Under the pieces are notes generated by a model. It was not told where the DNA came from and did no database searches. It saw only the letters and a list, made by a program, of their open reading frames with translations. The position numbers were made by a program, and so were the translations under genes. 8,460 nucleotides of DNA from Bacteroidota bacterium (GTDB lineage: Bacteria > Bacteroidota > Bacteroidia > B-17B0 > Aurantibacillaceae): positions 1 to 8,460 of the forward strand of contig JANYGR010000289.1 of assembly GCA_025359355.1 (NCBI GenBank), in the 5' to 3' direction. Below are positions 1 to 7,072 of this stretch, piece by piece (positions within the stretch are counted from its first letter, which is position 1; each line of letters begins with the position of its first letter).

Positions 1-1
1 G

Positions 2-1450
2 CGAATTTCTAATTGCAGGGTATATACAGAAGATATTACATTAACAGAATTGATTGATTTTGTGCCACAAGCTTTATCCATCAATCAAGACAAAGATAAG
101 CACTTACATAATTTAGCGGCATTAATAGCCAATGCAAAAAGTATACATAAAGCTACTAAAGAAATCATATCAAATACCGAATGGGATTTTACAGCTGTTT
201 ATTTTGACGTAATCGATCAAGTGTGTCATACGTTTATGAAATTCTATCCACCTCAAATGGCAGGTGTTCCGGATGATTATTACGCATTATACAATCAAGT
301 AATTAATCAAATGTATATTTATCACGATACAATGCTTGGCGAATTACTAGAATTAGTTGGAGAAGATACGACTGTAATGGTTTTATCTGATCATGGTTTT
401 TACTCCAATCATTTACGGCCTATTCGTTTACCAAACGACCCTGCTTCGCCAGCCTTTGAACATGCACCTTTCGGAGTTTTTTGTATTAAAGGAAAAAACA
501 TCAAACAAAACCATACCATTAATGGCGCTTCGTTATTAGATATTACACCTACCATATTAAATTTATTTTCTTTGCCTTGTGCAACAGATATGGATGGTGA
601 GATTTTGGAAGATTTGCTAAGCGTAAAAAATGATATGTCACCTATTGATAGTTGGGAAACTATTGAAGGGAATTGCGGTATGCATAAAAGCGGAAACACA
701 AACCAATCGTGGCAATCGGCAGCAGCTTTATTTCAATTGATGGAATTAGGTTACATTCAAAAATTTGAAGCCAATAAAGAACTGACCTTAAAAAAAATTA
801 TCAACGAATCTCATTATTATCTATCAACCGTATTAATGAGTATTCATAAATATGATGAAGCTTATACCCTCTTACATCAACTTCATCACGAAAACACAGC
901 AACGCTCCGTTATTCTTTAAAGTTAACAGCATGCCTTCAATTTCTAAACAAATATGAAGATGCAAAAGTAATTGTTAAAGAAATCAAAGACAGTAATTAC
1001 AGAGAAGCGCCACCTTTATTAATTATCGATGCCATCTGTTTATCCTGTGATAAAAAAAACACGGAAGCATTAGAATTATTACTAAAAGCAGAACAAGATA
1101 TTAAACATGTGCCACATCTTTATACCATGATTGGCAATGAATATGCGTTGTTAGAAGATTGGCACTCATCAGAAGTTTATTTTGAAAAAGCTTTAGCCTT
1201 AAAAGCAAATTGCGTAAAAACTTTAACGAATTTAGTTTTTGTTTTAACTCAACAACAAAAATCAACAATTAAATTCGAGACAATATTAAAGAAGCTCTCT
1301 AAACATACAAAAACAGATTTTAAAAACACATGCGATGGCCTGAATGAGCTTGATTTCAATACGGATCGCGTGATTGATTTTAGAAAATACCAACTCATCA
1401 TTCGTTTATTTTTAGAGCAATTTCATAAAGGCATTAAACAATTGAAATAA
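2..1450 (+). CDS. Alkaline phosphatase family phosphodiesterase with C-terminal TPR-like region (5' end missing)
   Basis: The frame is open from base 2 with no convincing start, so the true N-terminus lies before the window; a TTG at 50 is only an internal codon. The visible part is the second half of a type I phosphodiesterase / nucleotide pyrophosphatase domain. Metal-ligand motifs are DQVCH (Asp codon 215-217, His 227-229), SDHG (389-397) and EHAPFGVF (His 461-463), followed by the family's closing DITPTIL and DMDGEIL motifs near 540-610. These match the two-metal site of the alkaline phosphatase superfamily; the first metal Asp and the Thr/Ser nucleophile must be upstream. After about codon 220 the protein becomes helical, with TPR-like units; the clearest runs from LYTMIGNEYALLEDW to ALALKANCVKTLTNL (about 1118-1240). 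Family knowledge suggests cleavage of phosphoester or phosphodiester bonds; the substrate cannot be read. The MFS gene follows within 8-14 bp, so co-transcription is likely. Confidence 0.85.
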   Translation, partial: RISNCRVYTEDITLTELIDFVPQALSINQDKDKHLHNLAALIANAKSIHKATKEIISNTEWDFTAVYFDVIDQVCHTFMKFYPPQMAGVPDDYYALYNQVINQMYIYHDTMLGELLELVGEDTTVMVLSDHGFYSNHLRPIRLPNDPASPAFEHAPFGVFCIKGKNIKQNHTINGASLLDITPTILNLFSLPCATDMDGEILEDLLSVKNDMSPIDSWETIEGNCGMHKSGNTNQSWQSAAALFQLMELGYIQKFEANKELTLKKIINESHYYLSTVLMSIHKYDEAYTLLHQLHHENTATLRYSLKLTACLQFLNKYEDAKVIVKEIKDSNYREAPPLLIIDAICLSCDKKNTEALELLLKAEQDIKHVPHLYTMIGNEYALLEDWHSSEVYFEKALALKANCVKTLTNLVFVLTQQQKSTIKFETILKKLSKHTKTDFKNTCDGLNELDFNTDRVIDFRKYQLIIRLFLEQFHKGIKQLK

Positions 1451-1461
1451 TTATTATAGTG

Positions 1462-2706
1462 ATGATGAAAAAAGATTCTATTGAAAAAACAAAATTTACC
1501 TCATATCAAATCATCGTAATTGCATTACTAGCACTTACTCAATTTACAGTAGTATTAGATTTTATGGTTATGTCGCCTTTAGGCGATATATTGATGAAAT
1601 CGATGAACATAAGCACGTCGCAGTTTGGGTTTGCCGTATCAAGTTATGCTATTAGTGCAGGAATAGCAAGTTTTTTAACAGCTGGGTTTGCTGACAAATA
1701 TGATCGAAAAAAATTATTACTATTTTTTTATATAGGTTTTATTATCGGCACTTTATTTTGTGGACTAACAACAAATTATTCAATGCTTATTGCTGCACGA
1801 ATTTTTACTGGTTTATTTGGTGGCGTTATTGGTTCTATATCCATGGCTATTGTAGCAGATTTGTTTGATTTAAAACATCGTGGACGCGTGATGGGATTTA
1901 TGCAAATGGGATTTGGAGCAAGTCAAGTATTAGGTATTCCAATTAGTTTATTTATGGCAAATCAATGGGGATGGCAATCTCCTTTTTTAATGATTGTAGT
2001 TTTAGCACTATGTATTTGGATAATCATTTTAATTAAGCTACAACCAATAACTCGACATTTAGAACTAAAAATCGAACAAAATCCATTCAAACATTTATGG
2101 CATACACTTAAACAAAAAAATTATCGGATAGGGTTTATGTCAACAGCAATGCTTTCTATTGGTGGCTTTATGATGATGCCGTGGGGTAGCGCTTTTGCCA
2201 TAAATAATTTACATGTAACCATTGAACAATTACCTATTTTATTTATGGTTGCAGGAATTAGCACTTTAATAATTATGCCATTAATTGGGAAGCTTAGCGA
2301 CAAAATGGGTAAGCTAACATTATTTGCAATTGCATCAGTTTGGTTAATGGTAGTTGTATTAGTGTACACTAATTTATCAACTGTACCGTTTTTAGTTACC
2401 ATGCTTGTTAATGTTGCAATGATGATAGGAATTATGAGTCGAATGATTCCCGCAATGGCACTAACAGCCTCTTTACCAAAACCTCATGATAGAGGTGCTT
2501 TTATGAGTATTAACTCCTCCTTGCAACAAATGGCTGGCGGAATAGCAGCGGGTATAGGTGGGATGATTGTTGTGCAAAAAACAAAAACGAGTCCTTTAGA
2601 ACATTACGATACCTTAGGTTATGTGATTGCAGGTATTTTAATCGTATGTATATTTATGGTATATCGAGTTAATAAAATTATTAAAAATCAAACTACTGAA
2701 ATATAA
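1462..2706 (+). CDS. MFS transporter, DHA1-like (drug or sugar efflux type)
   Basis: This is a proton-coupled major facilitator of about 414 residues, the usual size for a 12-helix DHA1/AraJ-like exporter of the inner membrane. Helix 1 holds an acidic residue in VVLDFMVMSPLG. The loop between helices 2 and 3 has a clear motif A, GFADKYDRKKLL (about residues 75-86), and the second half has its degenerate copy, GKLSDKMGKL (about 276-285). A hydrophilic central loop at about 193-222 divides the two six-helix halves. GIPISLFMANQWGWQSPF after helix 5 resembles the motif C region of antiporters. Three start codons stand in a row: GTG 1459, ATG 1462 and ATG 1465. None has a ribosome binding site, so I took the first ATG. 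The gene follows the phosphodiesterase almost directly and precedes sufE by 18 bp. The substrate is unknown; neighbours do not point to an antibiotic or a sugar. Confidence 0.9.
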   Translation: MMKKDSIEKTKFTSYQIIVIALLALTQFTVVLDFMVMSPLGDILMKSMNISTSQFGFAVSSYAISAGIASFLTAGFADKYDRKKLLLFFYIGFIIGTLFCGLTTNYSMLIAARIFTGLFGGVIGSISMAIVADLFDLKHRGRVMGFMQMGFGASQVLGIPISLFMANQWGWQSPFLMIVVLALCIWIIILIKLQPITRHLELKIEQNPFKHLWHTLKQKNYRIGFMSTAMLSIGGFMMMPWGSAFAINNLHVTIEQLPILFMVAGISTLIIMPLIGKLSDKMGKLTLFAIASVWLMVVVLVYTNLSTVPFLVTMLVNVAMMIGIMSRMIPAMALTASLPKPHDRGAFMSINSSLQQMAGGIAAGIGGMIVVQKTKTSPLEHYDTLGYVIAGILIVCIFMVYRVNKIIKNQTTEI

Positions 2707-2724
2707 ATCATCTAAATTACCAAA

Positions 2725-3138
2725 ATGACAATTACAGAAATAGAAAACGAAATCATCGAAGAGTTTGAATTATTTGGTGATGATTGGGAAGGCAAATACG
2801 AACACTTAATTGAGCTAGGGAAATCCTTGCCAAAAATAAAAGAAGCATATAAAACAGATGATCGAATTATCAAAGGTTGTCAAAGTAAAGTATGGTTGCA
2901 CTCAGAAAAACAAGGTAATGAGATTGTTTACACGGCTGATAGCGACGCTATTATTACCAAGGGAATGGTAGCTTTGATGATAAGAGTATTGTCTCATCAA
3001 ACGCCACAAACCATTATTAATTCTAATTTAGATTTTATTAATAAAATTGGATTAACCGAACACTTATCTCCAACACGCGCTAATGGCTTAGTAAGTATGA
3101 TTAAGCAAATGAAATTAGATGCAATGGCATTGCAATAA
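2725..3138 (+). CDS. sufE: SufE family cysteine desulfurase accessory protein
   Basis: This cytoplasmic sulfur-acceptor protein takes persulfide sulfur from the cysteine desulfurase SufS, stimulates it, and passes the sulfur on for iron-sulfur cluster assembly by SufBCD. The 137-residue length fits the family. The conserved acceptor cysteine is Cys52 in the motif IIKGCQSKVW (residues 48-57). Other family landmarks are the N-terminal WEGKYEHLIELGKSLP (21-36), the GMVALMIRVLSHQTP helix (80-94) and the closing LSPTRANGL (114-122). The start ATG is preceded by an A-rich stretch (CAAA) rather than a Shine-Dalgarno sequence, normal for this phylum. The gene closes a three-gene run behind a phosphodiesterase and an MFS transporter; no sufB, C, D or S is visible. 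Some SufE paralogues (CsdE type) partner another desulfurase, so the exact partner is inferred. Confidence 0.95.
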   Translation: MTITEIENEIIEEFELFGDDWEGKYEHLIELGKSLPKIKEAYKTDDRIIKGCQSKVWLHSEKQGNEIVYTADSDAIITKGMVALMIRVLSHQTPQTIINSNLDFINKIGLTEHLSPTRANGLVSMIKQMKLDAMALQ

Positions 3139-3188
3139 CAAATAAGCAGATCATGTATCGGCGTAAGGTCGCACTGAACTTGTTTCTG

Positions 3189-3207
3189 GGTCTAATTGTT
3201 TTAGACC
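3189..3207. terminator. Perfect hairpin between convergent genes, possible terminator
   Basis: GGTCTAA (3189-3195) and TTAGACC (3201-3207) form a perfect 7-bp stem around a 5-base loop, extendable by a G-T pair at 3188/3208. It is 50 bases past the sufE stop. The following bases are TCTCT rather than a real T-run, so rho-independent termination is only a possibility; it may simply be the tip of the larger palindrome. Confidence 0.35.
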
Positions 3208-3217
3208 TCTCTTATGG

Positions 3218-3238
3218 ATGCTGAAATAAATTCAGCAT
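3218..3238. terminator. Second perfect hairpin, possible terminator
   Basis: ATGCTGAA (3218-3225) and TTCAGCAT (3231-3238) make a perfect 8-bp stem with a 5-base ATAAA loop. It lies between convergent genes and could end transcription from either side, but no U-tract follows on either strand. It forms the right arm of the larger palindromic element. Confidence 0.35.
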
Positions 3239-3277
3239 GACGAAAGTATAAAACTCCTTATCTATTCCTTCTGTAAA

Positions 3278-3298
3278 CTCTGCACCTCTGCGGTAAAA
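3278..3298. repeat. Repeat-like intergenic tail, CTCTGCACCTCTGCGG type
   Basis: This stretch reads CTCTGCACCTCTGCGGTAAA and contains the word CTCTGC twice, 9 bases apart. It resembles the low-complexity CTCTGCGCCTCTGCGGT intergenic motif that I recall from many bacterial genomes, including Bacteroidota. It runs almost up to the stop codon of the DUF2147 gene and is not part of any coding region. The identification rests on remembered resemblance only. Confidence 0.35.
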
Positions 3299-3302
3299 AA
3301 AA

Positions 3303-3722
3303 CTACTTAACTTTAATCCAAAGAGTTGTTCTACCTAGCAAGGAAACACCGATAAATCCACGTACGCTTAAGTTTCCTTTTTCATCACGCGTAATTTTAC
3401 AGCTATATGTTTTGCCATTTTTAGGATCATAAATAGTACCATTATGCCATAGATCGGAGCCATTAAAGTCAAATGATTTTAGGATTTCTTTTCCTCTCAA
3501 AGGCTGAGATTGCTGCTTCACATCAGGATTATTCGTATCTAATTTACCTTCCGTTTTGGTCCATAATAATTTACCAAAATACTTATTATCCCTTTTTGTG
3601 ATTTCCACCATACCTTCGTTTTTATCAGTCATGTATGTTCCTATAAGGTCATCGGCTTTATGTGTTTGAGCAATAATAAAGGTTGAACTAAACACTAATA
3701 GAAATGCGATTATTTTTTTCAT
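3303..3722 (-). CDS. Secreted DUF2147 domain protein
   Basis: A 139-residue protein with a signal peptide (MKKIIAFLLVFSSTFIIAQ, residues 1-19), so it should reach the periplasm or beyond. The rest is a single DUF2147 domain. Landmarks are LIGTYMTDKNEGMVEI (26-41), YFGKLLW (48-54), NNPDVKQQSQPLRGKEIL (64-81), GTIYDPKNGKTYSCKI (95-110) and LSVRGFIG (118-125), ending in a Trp-containing strand (TTLWIKVK). The family is predicted to form a small lipocalin-like beta barrel; its biochemical role is not established, and no ligand can be read here. The start lies 15 bases after the stop of the kelch/T9SS gene on the same strand, so the two are probably one transcript. It ends in TAG next to the intergenic repeat region. 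Confidence 0.9.
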   Translation of the reverse strand: MKKIIAFLLVFSSTFIIAQTHKADDLIGTYMTDKNEGMVEITKRDNKYFGKLLWTKTEGKLDTNNPDVKQQSQPLRGKEILKSFDFNGSDLWHNGTIYDPKNGKTYSCKITRDEKGNLSVRGFIGVSLLGRTTLWIKVK

Positions 3723-3737
3723 CCGATAAATATAAAA

Positions 3738-4925
3738 TTAATTAATCACAATTTTATGATTGATCCTATAATTATTAAAGGTTAATCCTTTTAGTGCATA
3801 TATACCTTTAGGTAATGACAGGTTTAATTGTACAACCTTATCATTAACTTCTTGATAAACTACTTGTTTGCCAAGCACATCATAAATTTCAATATAAATA
3901 ATAACATCCTTATTTGATTTGATAGTTATTGTTTCTGTCGTTGGATTGGGATAAATTGAAATATCATGATTGCTATATAATTCGTTGACACCAACAATTT
4001 GAGAAATTTTCCAAGTACTATTAAATCGCTTGGTTGAAGAAATACCAGTTGTTACATAAAATGCATCTGACCCAGTAAAAGTCATACACCCTTTACGAGC
4101 TGTATCTGTAAAGGCTGGTAAAGATGTGATGCTGTAATTTTGTAAATCTATTTTTTCGAAAGTTGGGTAGATGGTATTAAGGGAATCTATTCCGCCAAAT
4201 AAATAACCATATTGGTTAATTTGGGAGTAGCCCGCATAAGTTCGCCCACCATGACTTAAAGACGCTATCGTATTCCAACTATCCGTTACGGGATTATATT
4301 CGTAAAATAATTTGTTATATTTATTCAATCCATTTAATCCTAAGCCTACTATTCCTAATCCATTATATTGGTACGAAACCCCTCGCCACATGCCATTAGT
4401 AGGCATACTCGTTTTTTGTGTCCAACTATTTAAGAAAATATCATACGCCCACACATCAGAAATACCATTATTGGTAAGTGTTTTTCCTCCAACGATGTAA
4501 GCAATATTATTAATCACAAAACTAACGCAACCATATCTTTCAACGGCAGGCATGGTTGTTTTTTGTGTCCATACATTAGTTGTAGAATTATATTCCCACA
4601 AATCATTAAATAACAAACCACTACAATTGATGCCGCCAAAAATATAACCATTTCCATTCATAGAAAAAGCGGAAGCGTACTGCCTTTCCATACCTGATGG
4701 CATCGTAGCGATAGCACTCCATGTTTCTGTTGCCAAATCAAAAGCGAAAAAATCCTTGGCACACCCTCCAACAGATTGCGAACCTAGTCCGCAATACACC
4801 TTGTTACCAATTACAAATCTCGAACCATCATCTCGAGGAGTGGCAGGAAAATCAACTATTTTAGACCAAGTTTGAGCATTAAGCAACCGCGAGAAACAAA
4901 ATATTAATACTAAAAATAATTTCAT
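3738..4925 (-). CDS. Secreted kelch-repeat protein with T9SS type A sorting domain
   Basis: The 395-residue protein has an N-terminal signal peptide (MKLFLVLIFCFSRLLNAQ), then about six kelch-type beta-propeller blades between residues 36 and 310. Each blade shows a [FIV]GG or GLG turn, aromatic Y/F positions and a W closing the strand, e.g. GYIFGG (93-98) with NVWTQKTTMP (117-126), YIVGG (143-147) with NSWTQKTSMP (166-175), and YLFGG (241-245). Residues about 318-395 form a T9SS type A sorting domain: ISIYPNPTTETITI, IEIYDVLGKQV, LPKGIYALKG and the final HKIVIN. The protein should be exported by Sec, carried across the outer membrane by the type IX system, and attached to the surface or released. 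Kelch propellers usually bind proteins or sugars; no catalytic residues are evident. Near-repeated DNA at about 4401-4430 and 4548-4578 reflects the repeated WTQKT blades. Confidence 0.92.
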   Translation of the reverse strand: MKLFLVLIFCFSRLLNAQTWSKIVDFPATPRDDGSRFVIGNKVYCGLGSQSVGGCAKDFFAFDLATETWSAIATMPSGMERQYASAFSMNGNGYIFGGINCSGLLFNDLWEYNSTTNVWTQKTTMPAVERYGCVSFVINNIAYIVGGKTLTNNGISDVWAYDIFLNSWTQKTSMPTNGMWRGVSYQYNGLGIVGLGLNGLNKYNKLFYEYNPVTDSWNTIASLSHGGRTYAGYSQINQYGYLFGGIDSLNTIYPTFEKIDLQNYSITSLPAFTDTARKGCMTFTGSDAFYVTTGISSTKRFNSTWKISQIVGVNELYSNHDISIYPNPTTETITIKSNKDVIIYIEIYDVLGKQVVYQEVNDKVVQLNLSLPKGIYALKGLTFNNYRINHKIVIN

Positions 4926-5167
4926 ATGGTTTAAATTATTGTTTTTTTATTGTCATAAGATTTAATTATAAAATGGTGTCTCCAAAATTTAGATTTTTTT
5001 TAGGCGAACGATAAATTAAAAACGCAAGAAACATAAGGTCTGTGAGAATTTTAATTTTGAAGTTCAACGACAAAAAAGCAATTTTTAGCGATGACAGAAA
5101 GTAAAACGTTAAGATACTACTTATTATTGTTTGATTTTTTATACATTTATCATTCAAAAAAATTAAC
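4926..5167. other. Divergent intergenic region
   Basis: This 242-bp AT-rich spacer lies between the starts of the kelch/T9SS gene (minus) and the broken hydrolase gene (plus), so promoters for both must be here. I searched for the Bacteroidota consensus (TTG about 20 bases ahead of TAnnTTTG) and found only partial matches: TACATTTA at 5142-5149 and TATTGTTTG at 5125-5133 on the plus strand, neither with a properly spaced TTG. No strong hairpin, tRNA or operator-like palindrome was seen. Confidence 0.5.
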
Positions 5168-7048
5168 ATGCAAAAAATAGCCATCTTATATATTTTATCC
5201 ATTTATATATCTGCAAATGCTCAAACTATTAATGAACAATGGGTAAAAGATAACTATACCAAAAAAGAATATACCATCATGATGCGTGATGGTATAAAAT
5301 TATTCACCTCTGTATACGCCCCAAAAGACTCTAAGGAGAAGCATCCCTTCTTATTAATGCGCACGCCATACTCTTGTGCACCTTATGGTGAAAATAACAT
5401 TCAACCTCGCTTGTATGAATTTCATTGGAAAGAATTTTTAAAAGAGGGTTATATTTTTGTCTTCCAAGATGTGCGTGGGCGCTGGATGAGCGAGGGTACC
5501 TTTATGGATGTGCGTCCTTTTAATCCAAACAAAAAAAAGAAAACAGATATTGATGAAGCTAGCGATACATACGATGCGGTTGATTGGTTAGTAAAAAATA
5601 TTCCTAATAACAATGGGAATGTGGGCGTTTTCGGCACATCGTACCCTGGTTTTTATTCGACAATGGCCGCTTTAAGCGGACATCCTGCTATTAAAGCTGT
5701 TAGTCCGCAAGCACCGGTAACAGAGTGGTTTAAGGGAGACGACTTTCATCACAATGGTGCATTTATGTTGAACGATGCTTTTAATTTTTATTCAGGTTTT
5801 GGTTAACCTCGCCCTAAGCCTACTACTATTGGGCCTAAAGAGTTTGCCTATTATACAAAAGATAGTTATAAATTTTATTTGGAAACTGGAGCACTTTCTA
5901 ATTTTAGTAAATTGATGGGGGATAGCATTTTGTTTTGGAAAGATTTAATGAATCATCCAAACTATGATGCTTGGTGGCAAGAGCGAGATGCGCGTGTTGG
6001 TTGTAAAAACATAAAGCCAGCAATGCTAACTGTTGGTGGCTTATTTGATGCAGGAGATTGTTACGGAGCATGGCATTTATACGAAGCTATCGAAAAACAA
6101 AGCCCTACTACAAACAATAAAATTGTGATGGGCCCTTGGTTCCACGGTGGCTGGTCGAAAGGAGATGGTAGTTTTTTAGGCAATGTCCGTTTCGGTAGTA
6201 AAACTTCCAAATACTTTCAAGAACATATCGAGTTTCCGTTTTTTAATTTTTACTTAAAAGGAAAAGGTTCTATTGATCAATTAGCAGAAGCGTCCATTTT
6301 TTTTACAGGAGAAAATACGTGGAAAAGCCTTGATTCATGGCCACCAAAAGACATCGCCTTAACGACTATTTATTTTAATAACCAGAATCAACTTTCATTT
6401 GACAAACCAAAAATAGATGATGGTTTTTCTTTTTATACCAGTGATCCTTCTAAACCTGTGCCGTACACCGAAGATGTATTAACTAACAGAACAAGAGAAT
6501 ACATGACGGATGACCAACGTTTTGCAAGCAGACGAACAGACGTTATCACTTTTAAAACAACCATTTTAGAAAATGATTTAACGCTGGCTGGTACGTTAAC
6601 AGCAGATTTAAAGGTGTCAATCTCTACAACTGATGCGGATTTTGTAGTAAAAATTATTGATGTGTTTCCTGATGGTTACATGTACGACACACTCATTGAT
6701 GGAAAAGGAAATGGTAAATCCTATTTAATGGATGGCTACGAAATGTTGGTGCGTGGAGAAATTATGAGAGGCAGATATCGAAATTCATTTGAAAAACCTG
6801 AAGCTTTTGAGCCCAACAAACTAACCACCGTTAAATTTGATTTACCAGATATCGCACATACGTTTAAGAAAGGACACCGATTGATGATACAAGTTCAAAG
6901 CTCTTGGTTTCCTTTAGCAGATAGGAATCCACAACAGTTGATTGATATTTATCATTGTACGGATAAGGATTTTATAAAAGCAGATATAAAATTATTTCAC
7001 AATGCGACTAATGCTTCCAGTGTGATACTGCCGATTTTGAAGAAGTAG
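5168..7048 (+). pseudogene. Peptidase S15 / CocE / alpha-amino-acid ester hydrolase-like gene interrupted by a nonsense codon
   Basis: Intact, this would be a 626-residue exported serine hydrolase of the X-Pro dipeptidyl-peptidase S15 / CocE-NonD / glutaryl-7-ACA acylase type, cleaving esters or amides of acyl or amino-acid substrates. A signal peptide (MQKIAILYILSIYISANAQ) starts it. The alpha/beta hydrolase part shows DVRGRWMSEG (codons 101-110), DIDEASDTYDAVDWL (127-141), the nucleophile elbow GTSYPG with Ser158, and DFHHNGAF (192-199). Codon 213 is TAA (5804-5806). The same frame stays open from 5807 to 7048 with family sequence: GLFDAGD (Asp about codon 294), GPWFHGGW (His about 326), and a C-terminal jelly-roll domain (from about codon 360). 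The Asp-His spacing of 32 agrees with characterised ester hydrolases as I recall them. The stop thus divides the triad. There is no frameshift, and the downstream half's first ATG is at 5915, without a ribosome binding site. A recent loss is likeliest; sequencing error or readthrough are alternatives. Confidence 0.88.
5804..5806 (+). other. Premature in-frame TAA in the hydrolase gene
   Basis: The codon sits between FNFYSGFG and PRPKPTTIGP, both in the same frame and both typical of the family. One base change restores a sense codon (for example CAA for Gln). The base after the stop is C, which in studied bacteria is a weaker termination context than T, so low readthrough cannot be ruled out. 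Other genes in the window end in TAA, so the codon is not reassigned. Confidence 0.9.
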
Positions 7049-7072
7049 TTTGTTTTAAAGTTTTATAAAAAA

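Larger units (their letters stand above)
3168..3241. repeat. Imperfect palindromic intergenic element
   Basis: Two 24-base arms, 3168-3191 and 3218-3241, are inverted copies matching at 16 of 24 positions. Five of the eight mismatches are transitions, several of which would still allow G-U pairing in RNA. Nested within the element are two perfect small hairpins at 3189-3207 and 3218-3238. The cores CTGAACTTGTTTC and CTGAAATAAATTCAG resemble a widespread class of palindromic repeats that I know from Bacteroidota intergenic regions. It lies between the convergent ends of sufE and the DUF2147 gene, a typical place for such repeats. Copy number in this genome cannot be judged from one window. Confidence 0.6.

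Noticed and set aside
409..699. A 96-codon minus-strand open frame inside the phosphodiesterase gene
   Set aside because: It is antisense to conserved metal-binding motifs and has no recognisable domain, so it is a shadow frame.
2121..2402. A 93-codon minus-strand open frame inside the MFS gene
   Set aside because: It is antisense to transmembrane helices and has no family resemblance.
4312..4500. A 62-codon plus-strand open frame inside the kelch gene
   Set aside because: It is antisense to kelch blades; the proline-rich product has no known features.
4401..4578. Near-identical DNA segments (about 4401-4430 and 4548-4578) as a mobile or regulatory repeat
   Set aside because: They encode equivalent strands of neighbouring kelch blades (WTQKTSMP and WTQKTTMP), so protein repeat structure explains them.
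5125..5149. A Bacteroidota-type promoter ahead of the hydrolase gene
   Set aside because: TACATTTA and TATTGTTTG each depart from TAnnTTTG, and no TTG lies at the expected spacing upstream, so the evidence is too weak to annotate.
4966..5202. A 78-codon minus-strand open frame across the divergent spacer
   Set aside because: It overlaps the signal peptide of the hydrolase gene, has a low-complexity hydrophobic Ile/Leu/Lys/Phe composition typical of translated AT-rich DNA, and resembles no family.
5449..5637. A 62-codon minus-strand open frame inside the hydrolase gene
   Set aside because: It is antisense to conserved hydrolase motifs.
5804..5806. Recoding of TAA as a sense codon, or a selenocysteine/pyrrolysine site
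   Set aside because: Several genes in the window end in TAA at family-typical lengths, selenocysteine and pyrrolysine use TGA and TAG, and no stem-loop of the required kind is obvious. A point mutation explains the site more simply.
5807..5878. A frameshift or small insertion in the hydrolase gene
   Set aside because: Codon-by-codon reading shows that the upstream and downstream halves share one frame, and the bridging 24 codons are open and family-like.
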